Shown here: piece by piece, positions 1 to 7,521 of the stretch
Layout: each line of letters opens with the position of its first letter
Numbering within the stretch: position 1 is the stretch's first letter
Source: Fusibacter ferrireducens
GTDB lineage: Bacteria; Bacillota; Clostridia; Peptostreptococcales; Acidaminobacteraceae
Reading direction: 5' to 3'
Assembly: GCF_015352425.1 (NCBI RefSeq)
Contig: NZ_JADKNH010000004.1
Coordinates: forward strand, 82,013 to 146,012
DNA length: 64,000 nucleotides
Made by a program: the position numbers and the translations under genes
Notes under the pieces: model-generated
What the model was told of the DNA's origin: nothing
The model's database searches: none
The model's input: only the letters and a program-made list of their open reading frames with translations

Positions 1-3000
1 ATACAGGTGCAACGCTTTCTCTATATAAGCCTGATAGCACATTGGTATCATCGAGTCCAACTGCAAATGGGGATGGCACATATCGATTTAACGGACTGGC
101 AGGCGGCACATCCTACTATGTTCAGCAAAGTATCAATAATGTCGTCAGTGCAGCCTCAAGTATCGTCACAGTATCGTCACCATCAGCTCCCACAGCAACG
201 GCAGGGCAAGAACTTATTTCGGTAAGCGATTTTACATTGGGAGCAGATTTGAAATTGTATCTGACATCGGGTAGTGCGATTATTGCAACAGCAAATAATA
301 TAACGGAATCTATTTACGTCTTTAACGATGTTGTGCCGAATAGCGCTATGTACTATGTAACGCAAACTGTAAATGGTGTGGAAGGCTCAAAATCTACTTT
401 AACGACTTCAACTCTAAGGACGCCAATTGCCACAGCAGGCATTGGTTACGTGGATGTGAGCAATGTGTATACAGGTGCAACGATGACTTTATACACGACT
501 TCAGGTTCTGCGATAGATATCACGCCAACAGCGAATGGAGATGGGACTTATCGCTTCAACGATCTGGCAGGCGGGACATCCTATTATGTTCGTCAAAGCA
601 TAAATAATGTCATCAGTACGGCTTCAAGTACTGTCACAGTATCGTCACCATCAGCACCGACAGTAACTGCAGGACTAGAGAGTCTTTCTGTGAGCGATTT
701 TATACCAGGAGCAGACTTGAAATTGTATTTGACATCAGGCAGTGCAATTATTGCAACAGCAAATAATGTAACGAAATCCATCTACGTCTTTAACAATGTT
801 GTTCCTAATAACGCGATGTATTACGTAACGCAAACTGTAAATGGTGTGGAAGGGGCAAAAACAACTTTAACGACTCCAACTCTAAGGACACCAGTTGCCA
901 CAGCAGGTATCAGATATGTGGATGTGAGCAATGTGTATACAGGTGCGACATTGACTCTATATTCAAATTCAGACTCAGTGATATCCACCACTCCAATCGA
1001 AAATGGAGATGGGACTTATCGGTTTAGCAATTTAACCGATGGTGCGTCACATTATGTTCGACAAGGTATAAATGGTATTCTAAGTGCGGTTTCTAACACC
1101 GTTACAGTTGCATCACCTGATGCGCCAGGAGCTCCAACTGTGACCGCGGGTGTGGAAAGTCTAATTGTAAGTGATATTATTTCAGGCGCAAATCTAAAAC
1201 TTTATACGACATCAGGCAGTGCGATGGTTGCCTCGGTAAATAATATAACAGAGCCCGTTTATACTTTTAATAATGTTGTCCCTAATAGTTCAAAATACTA
1301 CGTCACCCAAGTCTTTGACGGTGTAGAAGGGACAAAATCGAATGATGTAACGCCAACTTTGAGAACACCAATAATCAACGCAGGTGTTGATTATGTGGAT
1401 GTAAGCAATGTTTATCCGGGTTCAATTGTAAAAATATATACCACTTCAGGGGCTTCAATTTCCATTACGCCAACATCGAATGGGGATGGCACTTATCGTT
1501 TTAATGGATTAATGGCTGGTGTAGCGTATTATGTGGATCAAACTATAAATGGGGTTGTAAGTGCCGTATCTAATATCGTTACGGTGGCAGTACCGCCAAC
1601 AATACCATCGGCACCAACACATGTGGTAGCTGTGGCAGGGGATGCTCAGGCAACAGTAAGTTTTATGATTCCAAATGACGATGGCGGCAGTCCTATCAGC
1701 AGTTATATCGTAACCTCAAGTCCGGGCAATATAAAGGCGACGGGTAATGGGTCACCGATTACAGTGACAGGCCTTACAAATGGAACTCAGTACGTCTTTT
1801 CAGTTGTGGCAGTTAATGGTGTAGGTAGTAGCGTTAGTTCTTCAAATTCTAACGCAATCATACCACGCGCGCCTTCAAGTGGTGAAAATGATAAAGATGA
1901 GCCTGAGCCTGAAAAAACGCCAGAAACCAACATCCCTGAGACAGATTCTAATGGGGCAGAAGTTATTGTTAACGGTGTTTCAAATTCAACTGGGATACTG
2001 AAAGCAACAAATAATGAAAAGGGACAGACTGTATCCACTTTAGTAATTGATACAGAAAGACTCCAAAAAATATTGGACGAACAAGGCAACAAAGCAAAAA
2101 TTATTTTACCGGTTAAAACGGATTCAGATATAGCTGTGGGCCTCTTAAATGGCCGGATGGTAAAAAACATGGAAGACTTAGAGGCGACTTTAACTGTTGA
2201 GACCAATTCTGCGACGTATACGTTGCCTGCATCTGAAATTGATATTGACTTTATTTCAAAACAATTTGGCCAAGAGATTTCACTTGCCGATATTGAAGTG
2301 CAAATAGAGATTGCGAAAACCCCTGCAGATGCTGTAAAGGTAGTTGAAAATGCCGCTGTAGCAGGTGAATTTTCAATTATGGTCCCTGCAATGGATTTCA
2401 ATATAAGATGTACTTATCAGGATAAAACAGTGGATATTTCGAAGTTCAATGAATATATTGAAAGGACGATTGCGATACCAGAAGGCGTTGATCCGACTCG
2501 AATTACAACTGGTGTCATTGTTAAAGCAGATGGTACGACCTACCATGTACCAACAAAAGTATTTGAATCTGGTGGCAAATACTATGCCGTTATCAATAGT
2601 TTGACGAACAGCACATATACTTTAATATGGCATCCAATTGAATTTGAAGATGCTGTAAGCCACTGGGCAAAAGCGGCGATCAATAACATGGGATCAAGAA
2701 TGGTTGTAAAAGGGGTTGATAAGACACATTATGCACCAGAAAACGATATTACACGTGCAGAGTTTATGACGATACTCATACAAGCACTTGGTCTTGCACC
2801 AGAAGCAGGTAAAAACACCTTTAAAGATGTGAGTTCAGAGGAGTGGTACACGGGCTATATTGAAGCAGCGCATTCATATGGCATCAGCGATATCGATATA
2901 GGCACACTCTTTAGACCAAATGATAAGATTACACGTGAGCAAGTAATGGTAATGATTGCAAGAGCCATGAAAAATACAGGATTACAAATAGCTGTAACAC

Positions 3001-3206
3001 TTGAGGATCGTCAGCTATTTGATGCCAAATATACGGATTTAGATGAAGCAACACCGAGTACCCGACCAAGTATTGAAGCCTGTCTCAAAGCTGGAATCAT
3101 TACAGGTAGAAGTAGCACTACAGTGGCTCCAAAATCCTATATAACAAGAGCTGAAGTTGCTGTTGTCATTGAAAAATTGTTAAAAAAATCTGATTTAATC
3201 GAGTAA
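1..3206 (+). CDS. S-layer-anchored repeat protein (5'-truncated by window edge)
   Basis: The frame is open from base 3 with no start, so the gene begins outside the window. Bases 3-1590 encode tandem repeats of about 156 residues (copies begin near 183, 651 and 1128; the third has a 3-residue insertion), each made of two related ~78-residue halves containing YVTQTVNG or NGDGTYRF motifs. A fibronectin type III-like domain follows (about 1600-1875), then a Glu/Pro-rich linker, then a region of unknown fold (about 1950-2640). Three C-terminal SLH domains (about 2641-3190, with W-x-A and ITRAE motifs) end the protein. SLH domains anchor proteins to pyruvylated secondary wall polymer, so this should be a cell-surface protein, perhaps an adhesin; the ligand is unknown. 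Confidence 0.9.
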   Translation, partial: TGATLSLYKPDSTLVSSSPTANGDGTYRFNGLAGGTSYYVQQSINNVVSAASSIVTVSSPSAPTATAGQELISVSDFTLGADLKLYLTSGSAIIATANNITESIYVFNDVVPNSAMYYVTQTVNGVEGSKSTLTTSTLRTPIATAGIGYVDVSNVYTGATMTLYTTSGSAIDITPTANGDGTYRFNDLAGGTSYYVRQSINNVISTASSTVTVSSPSAPTVTAGLESLSVSDFIPGADLKLYLTSGSAIIATANNVTKSIYVFNNVVPNNAMYYVTQTVNGVEGAKTTLTTPTLRTPVATAGIRYVDVSNVYTGATLTLYSNSDSVISTTPIENGDGTYRFSNLTDGASHYVRQGINGILSAVSNTVTVASPDAPGAPTVTAGVESLIVSDIISGANLKLYTTSGSAMVASVNNITEPVYTFNNVVPNSSKYYVTQVFDGVEGTKSNDVTPTLRTPIINAGVDYVDVSNVYPGSIVKIYTTSGASISITPTSNGDGTYRFNGLMAGVAYYVDQTINGVVSAVSNIVTVAVPPTIPSAPTHVVAVAGDAQATVSFMIPNDDGGSPISSYIVTSSPGNIKATGNGSPITVTGLTNGTQYVFSVVAVNGVGSSVSSSNSNAIIPRAPSSGENDKDEPEPEKTPETNIPETDSNGAEVIVNGVSNSTGILKATNNEKGQTVSTLVIDTERLQKILDEQGNKAKIILPVKTDSDIAVGLLNGRMVKNMEDLEATLTVETNSATYTLPASEIDIDFISKQFGQEISLADIEVQIEIAKTPADAVKVVENAAVAGEFSIMVPAMDFNIRCTYQDKTVDISKFNEYIERTIAIPEGVDPTRITTGVIVKADGTTYHVPTKVFESGGKYYAVINSLTNSTYTLIWHPIEFEDAVSHWAKAAINNMGSRMVVKGVDKTHYAPENDITRAEFMTILIQALGLAPEAGKNTFKDVSSEEWYTGYIEAAHSYGISDIDIGTLFRPNDKITREQVMVMIARAMKNTGLQIAVTLEDRQLFDAKYTDLDEATPSTRPSIEACLKAGIITGRSSTTVAPKSYITRAEVAVVIEKLLKKSDLIE
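183..1590 (+). repeat. 468-bp tandem coding repeats
   Basis: Inside the S-layer protein gene, a 468-bp unit starting at 183 is repeated at 651 and, with a 9-bp insertion, at 1128. Copies 1 and 2 are nearly identical over long stretches at the DNA level, while copy 3 and the final half-unit are more diverged. The end of another unit occupies 3-182. Such identity implies recent duplication or gene conversion and permits unit-number change by recombination. Confidence 0.85.
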
Positions 3207-3235
3207 ATTTTATTCAGCATATTTTTACAAAAGAA

Positions 3236-3264
3236 TTGACGTGGGATCGGTTATTTTGTAGAAT
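3236..3264 (+). promoter_or_regulatory. Promoter of the riboswitch-add transcript
   Basis: A TTGACG -35 box (3236-3241) is separated by 17 bp from a TAGAAT -10 box (3259-3264). This places the start of transcription near 3271, just upstream of the riboswitch aptamer. Both boxes match the housekeeping sigma factor consensus well. Confidence 0.75.
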
Positions 3265-3277
3265 GTAAAGTAATAAA

Positions 3278-3343
3278 TCGTCGTATAACCCCATTAATAC
3301 GGTATGGGGGTCTCTACCAAGCACCTTAAACGCTTGATTACGA
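3278..3343 (+). promoter_or_regulatory. Adenine-type purine riboswitch aptamer
   Basis: P1 is TCGTA (3281-3285) paired with TACGA (3339-3343). P2 is CCCCAT (3289-3294) paired with ATGGGG (3304-3309), with loop AATACGG. The J2/3 strand reads GTCTCTACC. P3 is AAGC/GCTT with loop CCTTAAA. The two loops carry the GG and CC needed for the kissing contact. The base equivalent to position 74 of the xpt aptamer is U (GAT rather than GAC before P1), which in this family selects adenine over guanine; position 51 is U. The downstream gene is adenosine deaminase, a known adenine-riboswitch target in other bacteria. Confidence 0.9.
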
Positions 3344-3388
3344 GGAAGATGCAGTGTGCATTTTCTTCGCAATCAGGCGTTTTCTATA
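3328..3388 (+). terminator. Riboswitch-controlled terminator (expression platform)
   Basis: Bases 3328-3339 pair perfectly, allowing one G-U, with 3371-3382 over 12 bp, followed by TTTTCTAT. An inner hairpin (GAAGA/TCTTC and TGCA/TGCA, 3345-3368) caps it. The 5' arm uses the 3' side of P3 and the J3/1 strand of the aptamer, so aptamer and terminator exclude each other. Ligand binding should therefore allow read-through, a genetic ON switch. Confidence 0.8.
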
Positions 3389-3663
3389 TCCTCTTTTGAG
3401 TTGTCCATCACTTCTCGAAGTAGGGGTATATTCCACATTTAGTGGCTGTTTAAGGGGCTACTGAATGCAATCCAATCGGATTGTGCAAGGGTTACGTATG
3501 GTAGCGAAGCAGACTGAGTATACGTTTTGATTTAAAAACATTGGATATTCAAAATTGAATACGAAATTTAGATATAGTAAAGTTAATTTGATCAAAAATG
3601 ACATCGACATATGTCATTCGGGTAAATAAGATTTAATATTTCAATAAGAAATGGAGGCGCAAA
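3389..3663 (+). other. Long structured leader between riboswitch and add
   Basis: About 275 bases without a convincing ORF separate the terminator from add. Local hairpins are visible: CAATCC/GGATTG near 3469-3483, ACGTAT/ATACGT near 3493-3525 followed by a short T-rich tract, and a perfect 8-bp inverted repeat AATGACAT/ATGTCATT at 3597-3618. I do not recognise a named RNA family. The RBS GGAGG lies just before the add start at 3664. Confidence 0.45.
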
Positions 3664-4662
3664 ATGAACGCATTAAAAATACCAAAAGTTGAGTTGCATT
3701 GCCACTTAGATGGCAGTTTAAGACCAGAAACAGTATTAGAACTTGCAAGGCTGATGCATATTGAATTACCGGATGAAAGTATTGAAGCAGTGAGAGAATC
3801 ACTTATTGCACCAAGTGATTGCGATTCACTGGATACTTACTTAAAGCGGTTTGATTTGCCAATAGAAGTGATGCAAACGGAATATGCGCTTGAACGTGTT
3901 GCTTATGAGCTCATGGAAGACGCTTCAAAGGAAAATGTGAAGTATATAGAAATTAGGTTTGCACCCCAACAACACATGAAGAAAGGACTCGACCATAAGA
4001 CCATTATTGAAAGTGTTGTCAAAGGGGTTAAGAGAGCGGAACAAGCGTTTGAAATCAAAGGCAATGTGATCTTATCTTATCTGAGACACAGTGATGTACA
4101 GGGGATTTATGATATGATCGATGCAGGTCAATCTCTTCTTGGAGATGGCGTTGTTGCTGTGGATTTGTGTGCAGGAGAGCATGACCTATTTGCAAGTCGA
4201 TTTAAAGAGGCATTTTCATATGCGAGAGAACTCGGCTATCGTGTGACGATACATGCTGGTGAGACTGGAATCGCACAAAATATGACGGAATCTATTCTAT
4301 TACTAGGTGCAGAGCGTATCGGTCATGGGGTCGCCATGATGAACGATGCTGAGGCATACGAATGTGTAAAGTCAAATAATGTGATTTTGGAATGTTGTCC
4401 AACAAGTAATTTGCAGACAAAAGCCATCTTAGATATAAAGGCACATCCCATTGCGCAATTTTACGAAGATGGCATATTGGTAACGCTTAACACGGATAAC
4501 AGAACCGTATCGGAGACAGACATGACACATGAGTTCCAAATTGTGCACACTGCTTTTGACTACGACACCGCATTTGATATTCAAATCTATAAAAACAGCG
4601 TTAAAGGTGCCTTTGCAGATGATGCTACTAAAGCATGGTTACTCACTCTACTTGAGTCATAA
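3664..4662 (+). CDS. add: Adenosine deaminase
   Basis: The enzyme hydrolyses adenosine (possibly also deoxyadenosine) to inosine plus ammonia in purine salvage. The 332-residue protein has the metal-binding HCHLDGS motif (residues 12-18), the HAGE motif and the C-terminal LNTDNR metal/catalytic segment typical of the amidohydrolase-fold Add/Ade family. The start is supported by GGAGG seven bases upstream. The gene sits behind an adenine riboswitch, which fits substrate-linked induction. Some members of this family deaminate adenine instead; the riboswitch alone does not settle which. The stop overlaps the convergent mnmA 3' end by 20 bp. Confidence 0.92.
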   Translation: MNALKIPKVELHCHLDGSLRPETVLELARLMHIELPDESIEAVRESLIAPSDCDSLDTYLKRFDLPIEVMQTEYALERVAYELMEDASKENVKYIEIRFAPQQHMKKGLDHKTIIESVVKGVKRAEQAFEIKGNVILSYLRHSDVQGIYDMIDAGQSLLGDGVVAVDLCAGEHDLFASRFKEAFSYARELGYRVTIHAGETGIAQNMTESILLLGAERIGHGVAMMNDAEAYECVKSNNVILECCPTSNLQTKAILDIKAHPIAQFYEDGILVTLNTDNRTVSETDMTHEFQIVHTAFDYDTAFDIQIYKNSVKGAFADDATKAWLLTLLES

Positions 4663-5683
4663 TACCACCGCCGATTAAGAGCGAGTCTTGATAACAGACC
4701 ATGGCTTGTCCACATGAGGGTGCCCTTACTGGGGACTCAACAGTAATCTCAGCGGAACCGTTTGCATGGGGTATCAAAATGCCCTCATAAACAGCAGACC
4801 ATTGGCTGACGATAACCTGTACTTTCAAGGGAAAAGTATGATATGAATTCACAAGATTAAAGGACTTAGCAGTGAGTTTGTATTTCAGCAAATCACTTTC
4901 TTCACCCAAGACCACTTCATTGGATTCGGGTAATATATCTATGACCACAAACTTGCCAGAGAGTTCTTTAGCAAGTTTTCTTTTTTGTCCCAGTGTATAA
5001 CTGGCGATACCCTGGTGATAACCTAAGAAATTGCCAGACTTATCCACAAAGCATCCACGATTCATGGCGCTGCTGCCCTGTTCTTTGAGAAATCGTGTAT
5101 GTTCTTTATGTGAGATAAAACAGATGCCTAAACTGTCTTTCTTTTGAGCTGTTTTGATGTGTACTTTCTCAAAGAGCTGACGCACGGTTTCTTTTGAAGA
5201 GATATTTCCAAGTGGAAAGTAGAGTCTGGAAAGGGTCTCTTGTGTCAGATGATAGAGGTTATAAGACTGATCCTTCCTAGCATTAACCGCACGATGAAGT
5301 TCAAATTCCTTTTGAATTTCATTATAGTGAACTCTGACATAATGTCCCGTTGAAAATGCCTCAGCACCGAGTTTGATGGCATCTTCTATGAGTCTGCCGT
5401 ATTTAAAAATACGATTGCAGTGAAGACAGGGATTTGGCGTGTGTCCTTTTTCATAAGTCTCAATGAAGTTACCGATAATCACTTCTTCAAAATCTTTTCT
5501 ATAGTCCATGATGTGATGCTCAATACCAAGAGCCTCACAAACGCGTTTTGCATTTTCAATTTCTTCAAGTTGATGTTCAAAGAGGTACATGGTCACCCCA
5601 ATAACCTCGTGATTTTGTGTCTTCAATAGGAGTGCAGTGGTACTGCTATCAATGCCACCACTCATGCCTACAGCAATTTTCAT
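4643..5683 (-). CDS. mnmA: tRNA-specific 2-thiouridylase, MnmA type
   Basis: MnmA adenylates and thiolates U34 of Lys, Glu and Gln tRNAs. The 346-residue protein shows the PP-loop SGGIDSS (residues 8-14), the TPNP motif followed by CLHC (C86 and C89), GHYVR, KDQSYNL and the second catalytic cysteine in LGICF (C188). Most MnmA proteins have Asp where C86 stands; a C-x2-C plus C188 set resembles Fe-S-dependent thiouridylases. The length is slightly below the ~370 usual for the family. An RBS (AGGTAG) precedes the ATG. It could be a second MnmA paralogue rather than the main one. Confidence 0.88.
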   Translation of the reverse strand: MKIAVGMSGGIDSSTTALLLKTQNHEVIGVTMYLFEHQLEEIENAKRVCEALGIEHHIMDYRKDFEEVIIGNFIETYEKGHTPNPCLHCNRIFKYGRLIEDAIKLGAEAFSTGHYVRVHYNEIQKEFELHRAVNARKDQSYNLYHLTQETLSRLYFPLGNISSKETVRQLFEKVHIKTAQKKDSLGICFISHKEHTRFLKEQGSSAMNRGCFVDKSGNFLGYHQGIASYTLGQKRKLAKELSGKFVVIDILPESNEVVLGEESDLLKYKLTAKSFNLVNSYHTFPLKVQVIVSQWSAVYEGILIPHANGSAEITVESPVRAPSCGQAMVCYQDSLLIGGGIMTQVE

Positions 5684-5706
5684 GTGAAGCCTACCTTTTT
5701 AATGTA

Positions 5707-5735
5707 ATTATATTTCAATTTTTAACGTTCCAATA
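5707..5735 (-). promoter_or_regulatory. Probable mnmA promoter
   Basis: Read on the minus strand, a perfect TATAAT lies at 5712-5707, about 23 bases before the mnmA start. No good -35 box is present at 17 bp; the nearest (TTGGAA or TATTGG) falls inside repeat R1. The island repeat therefore abuts or forms part of the mnmA promoter. Confidence 0.45.
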
Positions 5736-5774
5736 GACATTATAACGTATCAAGGCCAAAAATGCTTTCAAATG
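5716..5774 (+). repeat. Island repeat R1 (short copy)
   Basis: This is the first of three direct copies of a segment beginning TTTAACGTTCCAATAG and running through AATGCTTTCAAAT. The other copies start at 7135 and 8721. Only about 58 bp are shared here, whereas R2 and R3 stay alike for about 210 bp. It marks the left edge of the accessory island, directly upstream of mnmA. Confidence 0.8.
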
Positions 5775-5847
5775 TTACTCTTTTATACCCATAAGAGGCT
5801 TATTTTATGTAAATATTAAAATAATTAATTTCAATATTTTGTAAATT

Positions 5848-5856
5848 TGTTATAAT
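5848..5856 (+). promoter_or_regulatory. Extended -10 promoter of the Abi gene
   Basis: TG-T-TATAAT (5848-5856) is a perfect extended -10 element with only a weak -35. Transcription should start near 5863. That leaves a leader of about 13 bases, so the GGAGG Shine-Dalgarno would lie at the extreme 5' end of the mRNA. Confidence 0.6.
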
Positions 5857-5875
5857 AGCATTGGAGGTACTTAAT

Positions 5876-6850
5876 ATGTCGAAAATTATTGGAACAAATA
5901 AACTTATGAAACATCTTAGAACCAAGCATAATATCAGAATAGTGGGTTCTTCTCATAAGCAAAAACTCCGTACCTTTGGTTATTATCACGGTTATAAAGG
6001 ATATCGCTTCATAAGGACTTCAACCAATAAAATTCCATTTTCAAGTTTTGATGAAATAATAGCATTCAATCAATTTGATTTAGAGTTAAAAACGTTATTT
6101 TATCCATCAATTATGTTTATCGAAACTGCATTAAAAAATTATGTACTTGAAGAACTTTTAAAAAATGCTAAATCAAGTAGTTTTGAATCCATTTATGATG
6201 ATAATTTAACTTGCTATAAAGCATTTTCTGCAACTGATCCTAAATATAGAAAAGAATTTCAAAAGAAATTAAGATTGAGAAATCAGATATACAATGTGCT
6301 TTCACGAGAATATAGTAATGAAAGAAAAATAGTAAAACATTATTATCATTCCAATAAAACAATTCCAATTTGGGCTATCTTTGAATCCATCAGTATGGGT
6401 GAATTTGGAACATTTACTTCTTGCTTGGATTCAAAAATAAAAAAATCATTATCTTCATCGATTGGTTTTAATCAATCATGTGATACAGATAATCGACTTA
6501 CAGAAAAAATAATTTTTCAACTTAAAGACCTTCGTAATGCAATTGCACATAATGATGTCATATTTGATACTCGTTTTAAAAATAGCAATGCGAGCAATGA
6601 ATTGAAAAAATGTTTGATGCTTGACACAGGTATAAATAATATTACCTTTAATACTCTTACAGATTACTTTATCTTGGTTGTATACTTACAGAAACTATTG
6701 AAAGTTTCTAAGACGGAACTTAATCGTTCTATAAATCAATTTGATCTTCTTCTAAATACATTTAGAACAAAAGTGCCTATCAATGTTTTCCACAAAATTT
6801 TTGAAACCAATTCTCGTAATAAAATAATTGCATTGAAAAGCTTTGTATAA
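5876..6850 (+). CDS. Abi_2-family (AbiD/AbiF-like) HEPN protein
   Basis: The 324-residue protein belongs by overall pattern to the AbiD/AbiF abortive-infection family. It has an N-terminal Abi_2-type region (SSHKQKLRTFGYYHGY, then the FDEIIAFNQFD and MFIETALKNYVL segments) and a C-terminal HEPN RNase signature R-N-x-x-x-H (R220 to H225, LRNAIAHND). HEPN proteins of this family are predicted ribonucleases acting in phage defence or as toxins. The ATG at 5876 is chosen over the upstream TTG at 5861 because GGAGG sits correctly before it. The sequence is richer in A/T and Lys/Asn than the flanking core genes. A small structured RNA with its own promoter follows immediately and could be its partner; target and activity are not shown. 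Confidence 0.82.
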   Translation: MSKIIGTNKLMKHLRTKHNIRIVGSSHKQKLRTFGYYHGYKGYRFIRTSTNKIPFSSFDEIIAFNQFDLELKTLFYPSIMFIETALKNYVLEELLKNAKSSSFESIYDDNLTCYKAFSATDPKYRKEFQKKLRLRNQIYNVLSREYSNERKIVKHYYHSNKTIPIWAIFESISMGEFGTFTSCLDSKIKKSLSSSIGFNQSCDTDNRLTEKIIFQLKDLRNAIAHNDVIFDTRFKNSNASNELKKCLMLDTGINNITFNTLTDYFILVVYLQKLLKVSKTELNRSINQFDLLLNTFRTKVPINVFHKIFETNSRNKIIALKSFV

Positions 6851-6854
6851 AATA

Positions 6855-6956
6855 TTGATTAACTTGTTAATCTGGTGTAAAATAACATTAGGAAATGCGG
6901 TGAATGTCTTCGGACTACACCTAAAAGAACTGGATGCGTCTGGTTCTTTTTTATTT
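6855..6956 (+). ncRNA. Small structured RNA downstream of the Abi gene
   Basis: A promoter is visible: TTGATT (6855-6860), a 17-bp spacer and TAAAAT (6878-6883), giving a start near 6890. The predicted ~65-nt RNA folds into a hairpin GGTG/CACC (6899-6902 with 6918-6921) capped by GTC-TTCG-GAC, a UUCG tetraloop. It then ends in a perfect 8-bp terminator hairpin AAAAGAAC/GTTCTTTT (6923-6950) running into a T tract. No ORF with an RBS fits. Its position directly behind an AbiF-like HEPN gene suggests a cognate or antitoxin RNA, which is inference. Confidence 0.65.
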
Positions 6957-7013
6957 TTTGTGTAATCAAAATATATCAATTGTGTTGCAATTAAATCAGT
7001 AGATGCACTTACT

Positions 7014-7101
7014 CACGATACCCCCCACATATAACTTACGCAGGTTCTTCCGCAGGCATGAGGACTGGGAACCGAAGTGAGTTATTGGTGGGGGTTTTGT
7101 G
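7014..7101 (+). repeat. Conserved stem-loop element E1
   Basis: The outer stem is CAC/GTG (7014-7016 with 7099-7101) and CCCCCAC/GTGGGGG (7022-7028 with 7088-7094). A middle stem is ATAACT/AGTTAT. The inner hairpin is GGTTC/GAACC (7043-7047 with 7069-7073). A 36-nt core (7043-7078) is almost invariant in E1, E2 and E3. The similarity between copies begins slightly upstream, at GCACT near 7005. It closes module A. The outer G/C stem followed by T-rich DNA could also terminate transcription in either direction. I do not recognise an RNA family. Confidence 0.8.
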
Positions 7102-7134
7102 TTTAAACGTTCAAGCTGTTGTTTCAAGTCAATT

Positions 7135-7346
7135 TAATTTTTAACGTTCCAATAGACATTATAACGCACCAAGGACAAAAATGCTTTGAAATTTAGTGTG
7201 AAGATAAGCTCTTTTGATAGAATAATGATCATGAAAATGTGTTTTAAAGTGAACGGGAAATTAAAATTTGATTAGAAAAAAATGAAAATACTTCCTATAA
7301 AGTGTATAAAGCGGTAATGTTAAGTTGGATCTGCGCAGATTACATA
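7135..7346 (+). repeat. Island repeat R2 (long copy)
   Basis: It starts with TTTAACGTTCCAATAG and stays about 85-90% identical to R3 (8721-8928) over roughly 210 bp, ending at a GATCTGCGCAGATTACAT segment. That segment contains the perfect 12-bp palindrome ATCTGCGCAGAT (7329-7340). No ORF is evident inside. It is the upstream part of module B and probably carries its expression signals. Confidence 0.8.
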
Positions 7347-7521
7347 ATAAGTGGCCTTGAATGAGAAGGCTTTGGTTAAAATCCTTTTTGAACGAGACGC
7401 AATCTAAAACGCCTCCTACCGTGCTTTATGGTGTAGTTACTTCTTAAGATACTTGTAAAAAGATGGTGCAAAGGCGATATTAGATTCTATTTTTAGTTCT
7501 GATACTATCGACGTATTTAAT
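7347..7521 (+). other. Possible decayed 5' part of the module B first gene
   Basis: Short open stretches lie here in different frames: a 28-codon ORF beginning ATGAGAAGGC near 7369, and in-frame sense codons from 7459 that run into the 7522 ORF. The pieces look like parts of a longer coding region interrupted by stops or indels, for example near the A tract at 7457-7461. No RBS-supported start was found. Confidence 0.35.

Noticed and set aside
1787-2401. 204-codon open frame on the minus strand
   Set aside because: It is antisense to the S-layer gene, has no RBS, and its residues reflect the complementary repeat-rich coding frame.
3278-3343. Guanine or 2'-deoxyguanosine riboswitch
   Set aside because: The discriminator base before P1 is U, not C, and the J2/3 residue equivalent to position 51 is U; both fit adenine.
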